Origin: a virus
DNA: 38,467 nucleotides
IMG/VR virus record: IMGVR_UViG_3300017773_004419
Span: 1-38,467 of that record
Strand: one strand, 5' to 3'
Made by a program: the position numbers and the translations under genes. This document shows positions 22,896 to 30,977 of the stretch, piece by piece. Positions within the stretch are counted from its first letter, which is position 1, and each line of letters starts with the position of its first letter. The notes beneath the pieces were generated by a model. The model was not told the DNA's origin and did no database searches. It saw only the letters and a list, made by a program, of their open reading frames with translations.

Positions 22896-23902
22896 ATTTT
22901 GGATTAATAACAGACGATACGGCAATAAAATCGTATTACATTAAAGATAAAACATCGTATGGGTATCATGACAATAAACCATATGTATACCATCATGCAT
23001 TTTCAGCAGAGTGTTATCTTGCTATGTTTAATTTACCTTGGTTATTTGATTTTGGGTGTTATATAAATTGGATTGAGTGGCAAGATAAAGGTTTACCTGA
23101 TTATGATTTGGATTTGATATTTTACGATAACGGTAAGATTGGATTAGAAGATGAACATTATGATAATTATACTGTCGCTAAATTAAAAGAAAAATATCCA
23201 AATGCTAAAATTTTGGGTTGGATAAAAGAGGTAAATGTTGCAAATGAGAAACGATTAAAAAATAGAGTTAAATTTCTAAATGATTGTGATGCTATAATAA
23301 CATCTGGTATTTCAGAAAATTTTAAAAACATAGATATGTTTAAATATTTAAGAACTGTTGTAGATAAAGAGTGGCATTTCATATCACAACCCGTAAACAT
23401 AAATTATTTATTTGATAATTTTTATTCTGATGAAAAGGATATGGCAATATGGGCATATTTACCTAATCCAATGTATAGAAGGGGTAGGACTTATGAATTT
23501 GCTGATTATCTTGGAAATAAATATGGTGTTGAGGTAAGAAAAAAAGAACTTAATCCAAATCAAAAATTTGATCATATTAGTCAATACGATTTTATAAATA
23601 TGTGGTCTAAATGTGCTTTTCATTTTAATATGGATCCATCGGATATACATCCTGGTAATCAGATTATGCAAACGGCTGCTGTTGGTTGTTTAAATATAGG
23701 TGGGTTAAATGAGGCTCATAGTATAATGTATCCAGATACAGCAACTTGTGATGAGAAAATTTTAGAAGAAAAATTTGTAGAATATTTAAATGATGAAAAT
23801 AAAAGATTTGAAGCAATACAATATGCATGGAATAAACTAAATGAAATTTATAGTTTTAAATCGGTTAAGTCTCAAATAAACAAAATATATGAGAGTATTT
23901 GA
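22892..23902 (+). CDS. putative GT-B-like glycosyltransferase
   Basis: A 336-residue protein with a Rossmann-like layout: DLDLIFYDN; YPNAKILGWIKEV; CDAIITSGISENFK (a 'D.ii..S' strand as in GT4 proteins). A second half follows with WAYLPNPMYRRGRTYEFADYLG and NMDPSDIHPGNQIMQTAAVGCLNIGG, where the G-N-Q-x4-A pattern resembles the donor-binding helix of GT-B enzymes. No E-x7-E pair is convincing, so the assignment is by architecture and position. The start overlaps the previous stop by ATGA. Very A+T-rich (13 G/C in 60 at 23401-23460). Confidence 0.5.
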   Translation: MNFGLITDDTAIKSYYIKDKTSYGYHDNKPYVYHHAFSAECYLAMFNLPWLFDFGCYINWIEWQDKGLPDYDLDLIFYDNGKIGLEDEHYDNYTVAKLKEKYPNAKILGWIKEVNVANEKRLKNRVKFLNDCDAIITSGISENFKNIDMFKYLRTVVDKEWHFISQPVNINYLFDNFYSDEKDMAIWAYLPNPMYRRGRTYEFADYLGNKYGVEVRKKELNPNQKFDHISQYDFINMWSKCAFHFNMDPSDIHPGNQIMQTAAVGCLNIGGLNEAHSIMYPDTATCDEKILEEKFVEYLNDENKRFEAIQYAWNKLNEIYSFKSVKSQINKIYESI

Positions 23903-23903
23903 T

Positions 23904-24680
23904 ATGGGAGTTAAATCATACGATATGCAAGATACTTTAGAGAAATTATGTAATCTATTAGATAACAGAGATAAAGTTTATTATCCTAGATTTGGTGATG
24001 GTGATTTTAATATAATGACTAACAATGGTCGATGTATTGAACATGACTATTCAGAAGAACTTCAAAAAGAATTACAGTCCTCTTTTCTTATTGAGGAAGA
24101 GTCTTACTTAAAAGGTGCTATGGTTAATGAACCGACTTTTAATGGTATAAATTTACAACCAAGAAATCAAAATGAAAATGAGCAGATATTGTCTTTTTTT
24201 AAAGAGTTATATGGTGGTATAAATGTAACAACTTACTCTCATGTTTTATTTACTTATGCTGCCGTTCATGAACAAGAACTGATGATAGAGTTTTTAGAGA
24301 ACTTTATAAGACCAAAGAAAAAACTTTTTATTGGAAGTGTTCCTAAAGATGATATTGAAAAATTAGTTGGTAAAGTAGATTATTATGTTAATATTCCAGT
24401 AGCAAGTTTAGAGGAACAAAAAGTATTCAAAGGTGCTTATTATACAATGGATAAGTGGTGGGAAGATGTGATGGATTGTGTTGATGATGTAGATTTAGTT
24501 TTACCAACTGCTGGTATGGCTGGTAGAGTTACTTGTGGTAGGTTGTGGAATTTAAATAAACAAGTACATTGTATTGAACTTGGCTCTATAGTAGACGCAG
24601 TTATTTCTAAAGAGTCGAGAAGCTGGATAATAAGGGCTGGTGTAGATAAAATTAAAAAGATATTAATAGGGGAAGGTTGA
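23904..24680 (+). CDS. GT-D-fold (DUF1792-like) glycosyltransferase candidate
   Basis: A 258-residue protein. YYPRFGDGDF (Arg29 to Phe35) matches the RfGDGEf motif of the DUF1792/GT-D glycosyltransferases first described in streptococcal adhesin glycosylation, with the DxE reading as Asp-Gly-Asp. DLVLPTAGMAGRV near the C-terminus matches the 'aG..g....l' stretch that closes that fold. It would use a UDP-sugar and Mn2+ to extend a glycan. An in-frame ATG at 23889 exists, but the ATG at 23904 has GAGAG eight bases upstream and starts just after the previous stop, so I prefer it. It abuts the epimerase gene (TGATG). Confidence 0.65.
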   Translation: MGVKSYDMQDTLEKLCNLLDNRDKVYYPRFGDGDFNIMTNNGRCIEHDYSEELQKELQSSFLIEEESYLKGAMVNEPTFNGINLQPRNQNENEQILSFFKELYGGINVTTYSHVLFTYAAVHEQELMIEFLENFIRPKKKLFIGSVPKDDIEKLVGKVDYYVNIPVASLEEQKVFKGAYYTMDKWWEDVMDCVDDVDLVLPTAGMAGRVTCGRLWNLNKQVHCIELGSIVDAVISKESRSWIIRAGVDKIKKILIGEG

Positions 24681-25576
24681 TGAACATATTAGTAACAGGT
24701 GGTGCTGGATTTGTAGGAACTAACTTAATTAAGAGGTTGTTAAGTGACGGAAACAATGTAATTTCATTAGATAACTATTCTACTGGATTTAAAAGTAATC
24801 AGATTGATGGATGCAATTACATAGAAGTAGATATATCAGATGATTCAAGGCGACATAAAGCTTTTGGTTTAGAAACTTATCAGTTAGATAATATACATTT
24901 AATATTTCACCTAGCAGCTTTGGCTAGAATACAACCTTCATTTAAAAATCCACATGAAGTTTTTAAGGTCAATGCTTTAGGAACTGAAAATGTACTAAAT
25001 TGGGCTAGAGAGAAAAATATACCCGTTGTTTATGCTGGTTCTAGTTCTACTCATGGTGACCACTATGCTAATCCTTACACATTTACTAAGTGGCAAGGTG
25101 AGTTGTTATGTGAAATGTATAAAAAAGTTTTTGATTTACCAACTGCTGTTTGTAGATTTTATAATGTATATGGACCACATCAAATATTAGATGGTGCTTA
25201 TGCAGCAGTTATTGGTATATTTGAAACACAATATAAAAATAATAAACCACTAACTATTACCGGTAATGGCGAACAAAGAAGAGATTTTACTCACATTGAT
25301 GATATTGTAGATGGGTTGGTTAAATGTGGTGATATAATTGTTACAGACGATGTTTACAAAGTTAGTGGTAAAACATTTGAGTTAGGTAGAGGTAAAAATT
25401 ATTCAATAAATGAGGTAGCATCTTTTTTTAAAACTGATATTGAGTATATATCTAAAAGACCTGGTGAAATGGACACTACCTTATGTAAATCAAAAGAAGC
25501 TAGACGATTATTAAATTGGAATCCTAAAATTAATATTGAAGATTATGTAAAAAATTGGATAAGTGATGAAAATTAG
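24680..25576 (+). CDS. NAD-dependent nucleotide-sugar epimerase (GalE/WbpP-like SDR)
   Basis: Extended short-chain dehydrogenase/reductase of 298 residues that would epimerise a UDP-sugar at C4 or act similarly. The NAD loop is TGGAGFVG, and LDNYSTGFK carries the Asp that selects NAD(H) over NADP(H). The catalytic set is present: SSSTHGD (Ser/Thr) and Tyr133-x3-Lys137 in PYTFTK. VCRFYNVYGPHQ and RRDFTHIDDIVDG are substrate-site stretches of the GalE family. The start is the ATG at 24680 (TGATG), since the frame otherwise begins with a TTG. It appears fully active, unlike two SDRs further along. Confidence 0.85.
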   Translation: MNILVTGGAGFVGTNLIKRLLSDGNNVISLDNYSTGFKSNQIDGCNYIEVDISDDSRRHKAFGLETYQLDNIHLIFHLAALARIQPSFKNPHEVFKVNALGTENVLNWAREKNIPVVYAGSSSTHGDHYANPYTFTKWQGELLCEMYKKVFDLPTAVCRFYNVYGPHQILDGAYAAVIGIFETQYKNNKPLTITGNGEQRRDFTHIDDIVDGLVKCGDIIVTDDVYKVSGKTFELGRGKNYSINEVASFFKTDIEYISKRPGEMDTTLCKSKEARRLLNWNPKINIEDYVKNWISDEN

Positions 25577-26333
25577 TGTTATGTGGATGACCAGAAAGAG
25601 GTCACATGAGTTAGTATATTCAATGTCTTCATTTATTATGAAAGCTAATAACAATGAAGATATAGAATATTTGGTTATATCAGATCCAGATGATACTGAA
25701 ACATTTAATGCTGTTCAAAAGATAAAAAAGATGTGTTTTGAAACAGAAATTATCAATTTAACATCATCAGAGAGATATGGGTACGAAGAGTTAGAGGCTT
25801 ATCAAAATGATGTTGGAACTGTTTTTTCTGGTGAGTGTTTGTTTATTATGAATGATGATATTGTGTGTTTAAGCAATGGATGGGATGATGAGATAAGAAA
25901 TACTTTAAGACCACATATGGATAAACCAAGATGGGTAGGTTTGGCTGGTGTTAACGAGGTGTGGAAAAACACACCGACCTTTGTTGGTATAAATAGAAAG
26001 TGGTATGATACTACAGGTAGAGTATCTGGTAATAGAGCTACCGATGGTTATATCAGAGATTTAGGTCACTCTCTTGGTTTAAAACCATTACAACCAAATG
26101 TAACTATGTTACACTTACAAAGAGGTAGAGGGGATATAGATTTTAGTTGGAATGATAAATCTTATAAGGTGTTTGGTTTGCCAGATGATGGGTTAGGTGG
26201 GTATCCAACTAAAACACCAAAACCACCAAAATACTATCACAGCCCAAATGAATTTACAAATAATTACACTAATTTTGTAAAAGGTAAAGAAAGATTTGAT
26301 GAAGATTTAAAAAACTTAAAGGCTATAATATGA
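25566..26333 (+). CDS. GT-A-like glycosyltransferase
   Basis: A 255-residue protein of GT-A character. It opens KISVMWMTRKRSHELVYSM, continues with YLVISDPDD, and carries CLFIMNDDIVCL near residue 95 as the probable metal-binding D-D-x motif. GDIDFSWNDKSY and LPDDGLGG may hold the catalytic acidic residue. The first conserved R-x3-H segment and overall length suit family 2-like enzymes that transfer single sugars. A GTG three bases upstream is in frame; the ATG at 25566 is the simpler start. It overlaps the flanking genes by 11 and 4 bases. Confidence 0.65.
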   Translation: MKISVMWMTRKRSHELVYSMSSFIMKANNNEDIEYLVISDPDDTETFNAVQKIKKMCFETEIINLTSSERYGYEELEAYQNDVGTVFSGECLFIMNDDIVCLSNGWDDEIRNTLRPHMDKPRWVGLAGVNEVWKNTPTFVGINRKWYDTTGRVSGNRATDGYIRDLGHSLGLKPLQPNVTMLHLQRGRGDIDFSWNDKSYKVFGLPDDGLGGYPTKTPKPPKYYHSPNEFTNNYTNFVKGKERFDEDLKNLKAII

Positions 26334-26803
26334 TTAATGGAGTTGTAATAAGACAACCAGACATACATACTGATTACAGAGGTGATTTGTGGACATTATG
26401 GAAAGACAATGATTTTGATTTAGATTTTAATCATGATAAAGTATCTACATCGAGAAAACATGTTTTGCGTGGTATACATGGCGACAATAAATCTTGGAAG
26501 TTAGTTACTTGTTTGTACGGTGATATTTACTTTGTAATGGTAGATAATAGAGAATCATCAGATACTTTTATGAGATGGAAATCTATGACATTAAATGATA
26601 GAAATAAAAAACAAGTTTTACTGCCACCTGGTGTTGGAAATGGATTTTTAGTAATGAGTAAATATTCTGTTTTTCATTACAAATGGTCGTATGATGGTGA
26701 GTATCCTGATGTAGACCAACAATTTACAATTAAATGGAATGATCCTATAGTCGGTGTAGAATGGCCTATAGACAATCCTATATTATCAAGGAGAGATAAA
26801 TGA
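26330..26803 (+). CDS. RmlC-like nucleotide-sugar 3,5-epimerase
   Basis: A 157-residue cupin enzyme like dTDP-4-keto-6-deoxyglucose 3,5-epimerase. TDYRGDLWTLW, then VLRGIHGDNKSWKLV with His50 and Lys57 as the base and its partner, GDIYFVMVDNR, LPPGVGNGFLVMS and FHYKWS with the conserved Tyr. RmlC is usually about 180 residues; the C-terminal strand here is short. No rmlA, rmlB or rmlD is recognisable in the window, so the substrate need not be dTDP-linked; some related enzymes act on GDP- or CDP-4-ketosugars. Both ends overlap neighbours by ATGA. Confidence 0.85.
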   Translation: MINGVVIRQPDIHTDYRGDLWTLWKDNDFDLDFNHDKVSTSRKHVLRGIHGDNKSWKLVTCLYGDIYFVMVDNRESSDTFMRWKSMTLNDRNKKQVLLPPGVGNGFLVMSKYSVFHYKWSYDGEYPDVDQQFTIKWNDPIVGVEWPIDNPILSRRDK

Positions 26804-27432
26804 GTGTAAGAATACCAAAACATCTTGAGAAAAAAAGAGATGTTACAATTACAAAAGAAGAGCTCATTGAGTTTGAAACTGAGGTAAAAAATAGATATGA
26901 AGACGGAGAAGTAAAAGCTCCTATTCATTTGGCAAAAGATAATGAAGATGAATTAATAGAAATCTTTCAATATATAAGTCCAAATGATTGGGTGTTTCAG
27001 GCTTGGAGAAATCACTACCATGCTTTATTACATGGTTTTGACAGACAACAATTAATGGATGATATTGTTGAGGGTAGAAGTATGGCTACAAGTAGTAATG
27101 TCCATAAGTTTTATTCTTCCGCGATAGTAGGTGGTGTAATACCAATTGCTCTTGGAACTGCTATGGCACTAAAGAGAAACAACTCAGATGATAAAGTTTG
27201 GTGTTTTGTTGGAGATATGACTTTTGAAACTGGTGTTTTTCACGAGTCATATAAATATGCTAAAAACTTTAACCTACCGATTCAGTTTGTAGTCGAGGAT
27301 AATAATTTAAGTGTCCATACACCAACCGATGTTGCTTGGGGTAAGAGACAGGATGTACCAGATGATGTTGTGTACTATAGATATGAAAATGGATATCCAC
27401 ACCACGGTACTGGTGCTTGGGTTAACTTTTAA
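26800..27432 (+). CDS. thiamine-diphosphate enzyme, alpha (PP-domain) subunit, transketolase/E1-alpha-like
   Basis: A 210-residue subunit carrying the cofactor-binding half of a split ThDP enzyme. GDMTFETG...EDNN is the GDx-(27)-NN signature that binds the diphosphate through Mg2+. FYSSAIVGGVIPIALGTAMALK before it is the usual glycine-rich helix, and NHYHALLHG resembles the 'R.hHa..a..G' stretch of E1-alpha. Standard E1-alpha subunits are about 330-360 residues, so this is a compact version. It pairs with the next gene, which supplies the catalytic glutamate. In a glycan locus this could add a two-carbon unit from pyruvate to a ketosugar. It is separated from the beta gene by nine bases. Confidence 0.8.
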   Translation: MSVRIPKHLEKKRDVTITKEELIEFETEVKNRYEDGEVKAPIHLAKDNEDELIEIFQYISPNDWVFQAWRNHYHALLHGFDRQQLMDDIVEGRSMATSSNVHKFYSSAIVGGVIPIALGTAMALKRNNSDDKVWCFVGDMTFETGVFHESYKYAKNFNLPIQFVVEDNNLSVHTPTDVAWGKRQDVPDDVVYYRYENGYPHHGTGAWVNF

Positions 27433-27441
27433 GGGGTTATC

Positions 27442-27972
27442 ATGAAATACAAAGATGAATTAATTAGGTCAATGAAATGGCTTGGTGAAAAAGAAAACAC
27501 ATTATTTTTAGGTCAAGCTACAGCATTTAGTGGTCACTCTATTTCTGGCACTTTAACTGAAGTTCCTAAAAATAGACTAATTGAGTTACCTGTAATGGAA
27601 GAAGTTCAGATGGGTATGTGTGCTGGTCTTTCACTTGAGGGGTATGTGCCAATATCAATATATCCAAGATTTAACTTTATGATGTTAGCAATAAATCAGT
27701 TAGTTAATCATATTGATAAAATGAAAAAAATGAGTAAGAGTTTGTTAGTTCCGAAAGTGATTGTTAGAGTTGCCGTTGGTGCTAGAAAACCATTAGATGG
27801 TGGAGAACAACACACTCAAGACTTTACCAAATCAATAGAATGTATGTTAACCGATACAACTTTAGTTGAGTTAACAGAGCCAGAACAAATATTCGACACT
27901 TTTGTTGATGCTTACGATAGAAATGGTTCTACTGTAATCGTTGAGTGGGGAGATTTTTATAGTGAAAAATAA
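27442..27972 (+). CDS. thiamine-diphosphate enzyme, beta (Pyr-domain) subunit, C-terminal domain absent
   Basis: A 176-residue partner of the preceding gene. LPVMEEVQMGMCAGLSLEGYVPI matches the E1-beta Pyr-domain motif, where the glutamate of MEEVQ protonates the thiamine ring. GARKPLDGGEQHTQDF follows as in transketolase_pyr domains. The protein ends straight after this domain, whereas E1-beta proteins run to about 325 residues with a transketolase C-terminal domain. A G-rich leader (GGGGTTATC) precedes the ATG. Two short subunits with intact cofactor motifs suggest a minimal alpha/beta enzyme rather than decay. Its stop is overlapped by the next gene's GTG. Confidence 0.8.
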   Translation: MKYKDELIRSMKWLGEKENTLFLGQATAFSGHSISGTLTEVPKNRLIELPVMEEVQMGMCAGLSLEGYVPISIYPRFNFMMLAINQLVNHIDKMKKMSKSLLVPKVIVRVAVGARKPLDGGEQHTQDFTKSIECMLTDTTLVELTEPEQIFDTFVDAYDRNGSTVIVEWGDFYSEK

Positions 27973-29131
27973 GTTCAAATGGCAACTGATAAATGATAGT
28001 ATTACGAATGGTGATAAAAAAGCATTAACAGATTTCATTAACACACCTAACCAAAGGTTTACAAATGGTCCTAAAGTTAGAGAGTTTGAAAAAGCTTGGT
28101 CTGAATATGTGGGATGTAGATATAGTGTTTTTGTAAACTCAGGTGCTTCTGCTAATTACATAATGGCTTCGATAATGAAAGAAGAAAAAGGTCTTGGCGA
28201 AGTTATAGTTTCACCATTAGGCTGGGTATCAGATGTAGCACCACTTGTTAACTTAGGATTCACGCCTGTGTTTGTCGATGTCAGTATGGAGAATATGTCT
28301 ATTACTCTTGATAATATTAAGGCTGCCGTTACAGATAAAACAGTTGGTGTTTCTTTAGTTCATGTTCTTGGGTTTGCTGCTGTAACAGATGAGATGACAC
28401 AATTTTGTGAAGATAATAATTTATTTTTTATTGAAGATTGTTGTGAGTCACATGGAGCAACTTACAAAGGAACTAAGGTTGGTAACTTTGGTGATGTATC
28501 TAACTTTTCTTTTTATTTTGGTCATCACATCACTACTATAGAAGGTGGTATGGTGTGTACCAATGATGAAAGGTTTTATGATTATGCGAAATTGTTTCGT
28601 TCACATGGTATGACAAGAGAAGCTTCTACTCAAGTTCAAGAACAATATGAAAGAAGTAGACCTGATTTGAATCCATTGTTTACTTTTGCTGTACCTGGAT
28701 ATAACTTTAGAAATCAAGAGTTAAATGCTGTATTAGGTTTAGAGCAATTAAAAAGACTTGATTTTAATTGTGATAAAAGAAGAGAAAACTTTTCTGATTG
28801 GATAGATGAATTAGATTCAGATAAATTCTATACTGATTTTCACCAAAACGGAAATAGTAATTTTGCACTTCCTTTAATTTTAAGAAAAAAAGACTTGGAA
28901 TTGTTTGAAAAATGTTGTATATTATTAGAAGAAAAAAATGTAGAATATCGTGTAGGAACTGCTGGTGGTGGTAATCAAGCAAGACAACCATATTTAGATA
29001 AGTATGATTTTATAGAACACGACTTGTTAAATGTTGACCATATACATGATTTTGGTTTGTATATTGGAAATCATCCAGAATTAGTAAAAGAAGATATTTT
29101 TAATTTATGTAAAGGACTAAATAATTTATGA
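27962..29131 (+). CDS. PLP-dependent sugar 3-dehydratase, ColD-like (DegT/DnrJ/StrS fold)
   Basis: A 389-residue member of the sugar aminotransferase fold in which the Schiff-base lysine is replaced. Aminotransferases read Lys-x-x-T-T-x-E-G-G; here FYFGHHITTIEGG puts His188 at that place, exactly as in ColD, the GDP-4-keto-6-deoxymannose 3-dehydratase, and as in the CDP-sugar dehydrase E1. NSGASANYIM binds the PLP phosphate and IEDCCESHGA includes the PLP-N1 Asp. It should therefore remove the 3-hydroxyl to yield a 3,6-dideoxy-4-ketosugar and use glutamate as amine donor. The GTG at 27962 has GGGGAG nine bases upstream; a TTG at 27941 is less likely. The GDP-mannose dehydratase-like gene downstream could feed it. 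Confidence 0.85.
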   Translation: MKNKFKWQLINDSITNGDKKALTDFINTPNQRFTNGPKVREFEKAWSEYVGCRYSVFVNSGASANYIMASIMKEEKGLGEVIVSPLGWVSDVAPLVNLGFTPVFVDVSMENMSITLDNIKAAVTDKTVGVSLVHVLGFAAVTDEMTQFCEDNNLFFIEDCCESHGATYKGTKVGNFGDVSNFSFYFGHHITTIEGGMVCTNDERFYDYAKLFRSHGMTREASTQVQEQYERSRPDLNPLFTFAVPGYNFRNQELNAVLGLEQLKRLDFNCDKRRENFSDWIDELDSDKFYTDFHQNGNSNFALPLILRKKDLELFEKCCILLEEKNVEYRVGTAGGGNQARQPYLDKYDFIEHDLLNVDHIHDFGLYIGNHPELVKEDIFNLCKGLNNL

Positions 29132-30036
29132 TTGATTTAAATGGAAAAAACATATTAGTAACTGGTGCCAATGGGATGATTGGTAAAGAACTTGTTAGGA
29201 TATTAAAAAAAGAATATCAACCAAGATATATAAGTGAAGTTGATTTACCAGAATATGATTTAAGAGAAAGAATAGATTGTGAAACTATATGCGATGGTCA
29301 AGAAATAGTATTTCATTTAGCAGGTATAAAGGGTTCACCACAACGATGCATGGAGGCGCCAGCTTCTTTTAGTATACCAATGATTCAGTTTAATGCTAAC
29401 ATGATTGAAGCATCACACAATGCTGATGTGAAATGGTTTCTATACACGAGTTCGGTGGGTGTTTATCATCCAGCAGAGGTATTTGTAGAAGATGATGTAT
29501 GGAAAACATTTCCAAGTGAAAATGATTGGTTTGCTGGTTGGGCTAAAAGAATAGGTGAAATGAATGTTGAAGCTTACATGAAACAATATAATTGGAATAA
29601 GTGTTCTATAGTAAGACCTGCAAATGTATATGGTCCTAATGATAATTTTGGTAAGTGGTCAATGGTCGTGCCATCATTAATTAAAAAAGCTATAGAGAAT
29701 GATGTTTTATCAGTATGGGGTGATGGTTCGCCAATAAGAGATTTAATATATGCAGAAGATGTTGCTCGTGGTATGATACATATGGTAGAAAACCAAATTA
29801 CCCAACCAGTTAATCTTGGTAGTGGTACAGGAGTTACTATAAAAGAAGTAGCAGATATTGTTGCTGGATATTTTGATAAAAAAATAGAGTGGGATACTAG
29901 TAAACCTATGGGTGATATGAAAAGATTGATGAGTACAAAAAGAGCTGAAAGTTATGGTTTTACTCCTAAAGTCAGTTTAGAACAAGGTATAATAAAAACA
30001 ATACAATGGTATAAGGATAATAAAGATGTTTTATAA
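29128..30036 (+). CDS. NAD-binding SDR sugar epimerase/reductase lacking the YxxxK tyrosine
   Basis: A 302-residue extended SDR, GDP-fucose synthase-like. NILVTGANGMIG binds NAD(P), and FLYTSSVGVYHP carries the catalytic Ser/Thr. RPANVYGPNDNF and RDLIYAEDVARG are substrate-side motifs. The usual Tyr-x3-Lys is not there: the sequence reads FAGWAKR, with Lys140 but Ala at position 136. Either another residue serves as acid/base or the protein is regulatory. It could reduce or epimerise the 4-keto-3,6-dideoxysugar, as ColC does. It overlaps its neighbours by 4 and 11 bases, and the next gene is a paralogue with the same defect. Confidence 0.75.
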   Translation: MIDLNGKNILVTGANGMIGKELVRILKKEYQPRYISEVDLPEYDLRERIDCETICDGQEIVFHLAGIKGSPQRCMEAPASFSIPMIQFNANMIEASHNADVKWFLYTSSVGVYHPAEVFVEDDVWKTFPSENDWFAGWAKRIGEMNVEAYMKQYNWNKCSIVRPANVYGPNDNFGKWSMVVPSLIKKAIENDVLSVWGDGSPIRDLIYAEDVARGMIHMVENQITQPVNLGSGTGVTIKEVADIVAGYFDKKIEWDTSKPMGDMKRLMSTKRAESYGFTPKVSLEQGIIKTIQWYKDNKDVL

Positions 30037-30973
30037 AAATAAAAAAGTATTAGTAACTGGTGCTGGTGGTTTACTTGGTTCACAAGTTGCAAAGATGTTG
30101 GTTGAACAAGGTGCTATAGTTAGGGCTAGTTATAGAGGTAGAGAAGTTCCAAGTTGGGTAGGAGATGTTGAGTCTGTGAAAGCGGATTTTATGAATATCA
30201 ATGATGTTAAAAAATGTGTAACGGACATGGACATAGTTTTTGTTTGTTCTGCTAATACATCAGGTGCTGGAGTTATGGCTCACGATCCATTACAACATGT
30301 AACACCTAATTTAATTATGAACTCTACATTAATGGAAGAGTCTTACAGAGCTGGAGTAGAAAGGTTTTTCTTTGTGAGTAGTGCAACTACATATCCACCA
30401 GCAGACTATCCGATAAAAGAAGATGAGGTTTACGATGGAGAACCTTACAAAACTTATTTTGGTGTTGGTTGGATGAAAAGATATACAGAGATACTTGGAC
30501 AATTTTATCAAAGAAATAAAATGATGAAAATAGCCACAGTTAGACCAGCAAACATATATGGTATTCAAGGTGACTTCACCGATGAGACTGGTCATGTGTT
30601 ACCTGCTCTAATAAGAAGAGCTTTAGAAAAACAAACTCCTTATCAAGTTTGGGGTAATCCTGATGTAGTTAGAGACTTTACTCACTCTGTGGACATGGCT
30701 CGTGCTTGTTTAGATGTAGTTGAACACTATGCTGTTTGTGATCCTATCAATATTGCTTCAGGTAATCTAGTTACTATAGGAGAGAGTGTTGATTTGATAC
30801 TAAAATGTGCTAGTCACAATGTTACTCCAGAATATGATGAGAGTAAACCTGTTACTATTCAATACAGAGCATTAGATACCACAAAGGCTAAAGAAGTTAT
30901 TGGTTATAAACCAACCATATCTTTTGAAGATGGTATAGAAGAAACTGTAAATTGGATTAGGGAGAATATGTAA
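30026..30973 (+). CDS. second NAD-binding SDR paralogue lacking the YxxxK tyrosine
   Basis: A 315-residue extended SDR similar to the gene before it. KVLVTGAGGLLGSQ is the nucleotide loop and FFFVSSATTYPP the Ser/Thr strand. RPANIYGIQGDF and RDFTHSVDMARA match the first copy closely. The catalytic region reads YFGVGWMKR: Lys151 is present but the residue four before it is Val147, and the nearest Tyr is at 144. Two adjacent paralogues with the same substitution pattern may form a heterodimer or act on successive intermediates. Four bases separate it from the oxygenase gene. Confidence 0.75.
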   Translation: MFYKNKKVLVTGAGGLLGSQVAKMLVEQGAIVRASYRGREVPSWVGDVESVKADFMNINDVKKCVTDMDIVFVCSANTSGAGVMAHDPLQHVTPNLIMNSTLMEESYRAGVERFFFVSSATTYPPADYPIKEDEVYDGEPYKTYFGVGWMKRYTEILGQFYQRNKMMKIATVRPANIYGIQGDFTDETGHVLPALIRRALEKQTPYQVWGNPDVVRDFTHSVDMARACLDVVEHYAVCDPINIASGNLVTIGESVDLILKCASHNVTPEYDESKPVTIQYRALDTTKAKEVIGYKPTISFEDGIEETVNWIRENM

Positions 30974-30977
30974 ATAG

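Noticed and set aside
26800-27972. Alpha and beta ThDP genes as a frameshifted single gene
   Set aside because: Each has its own start, stop and complete domain, and two-subunit E1-type enzymes normally have this arrangement.
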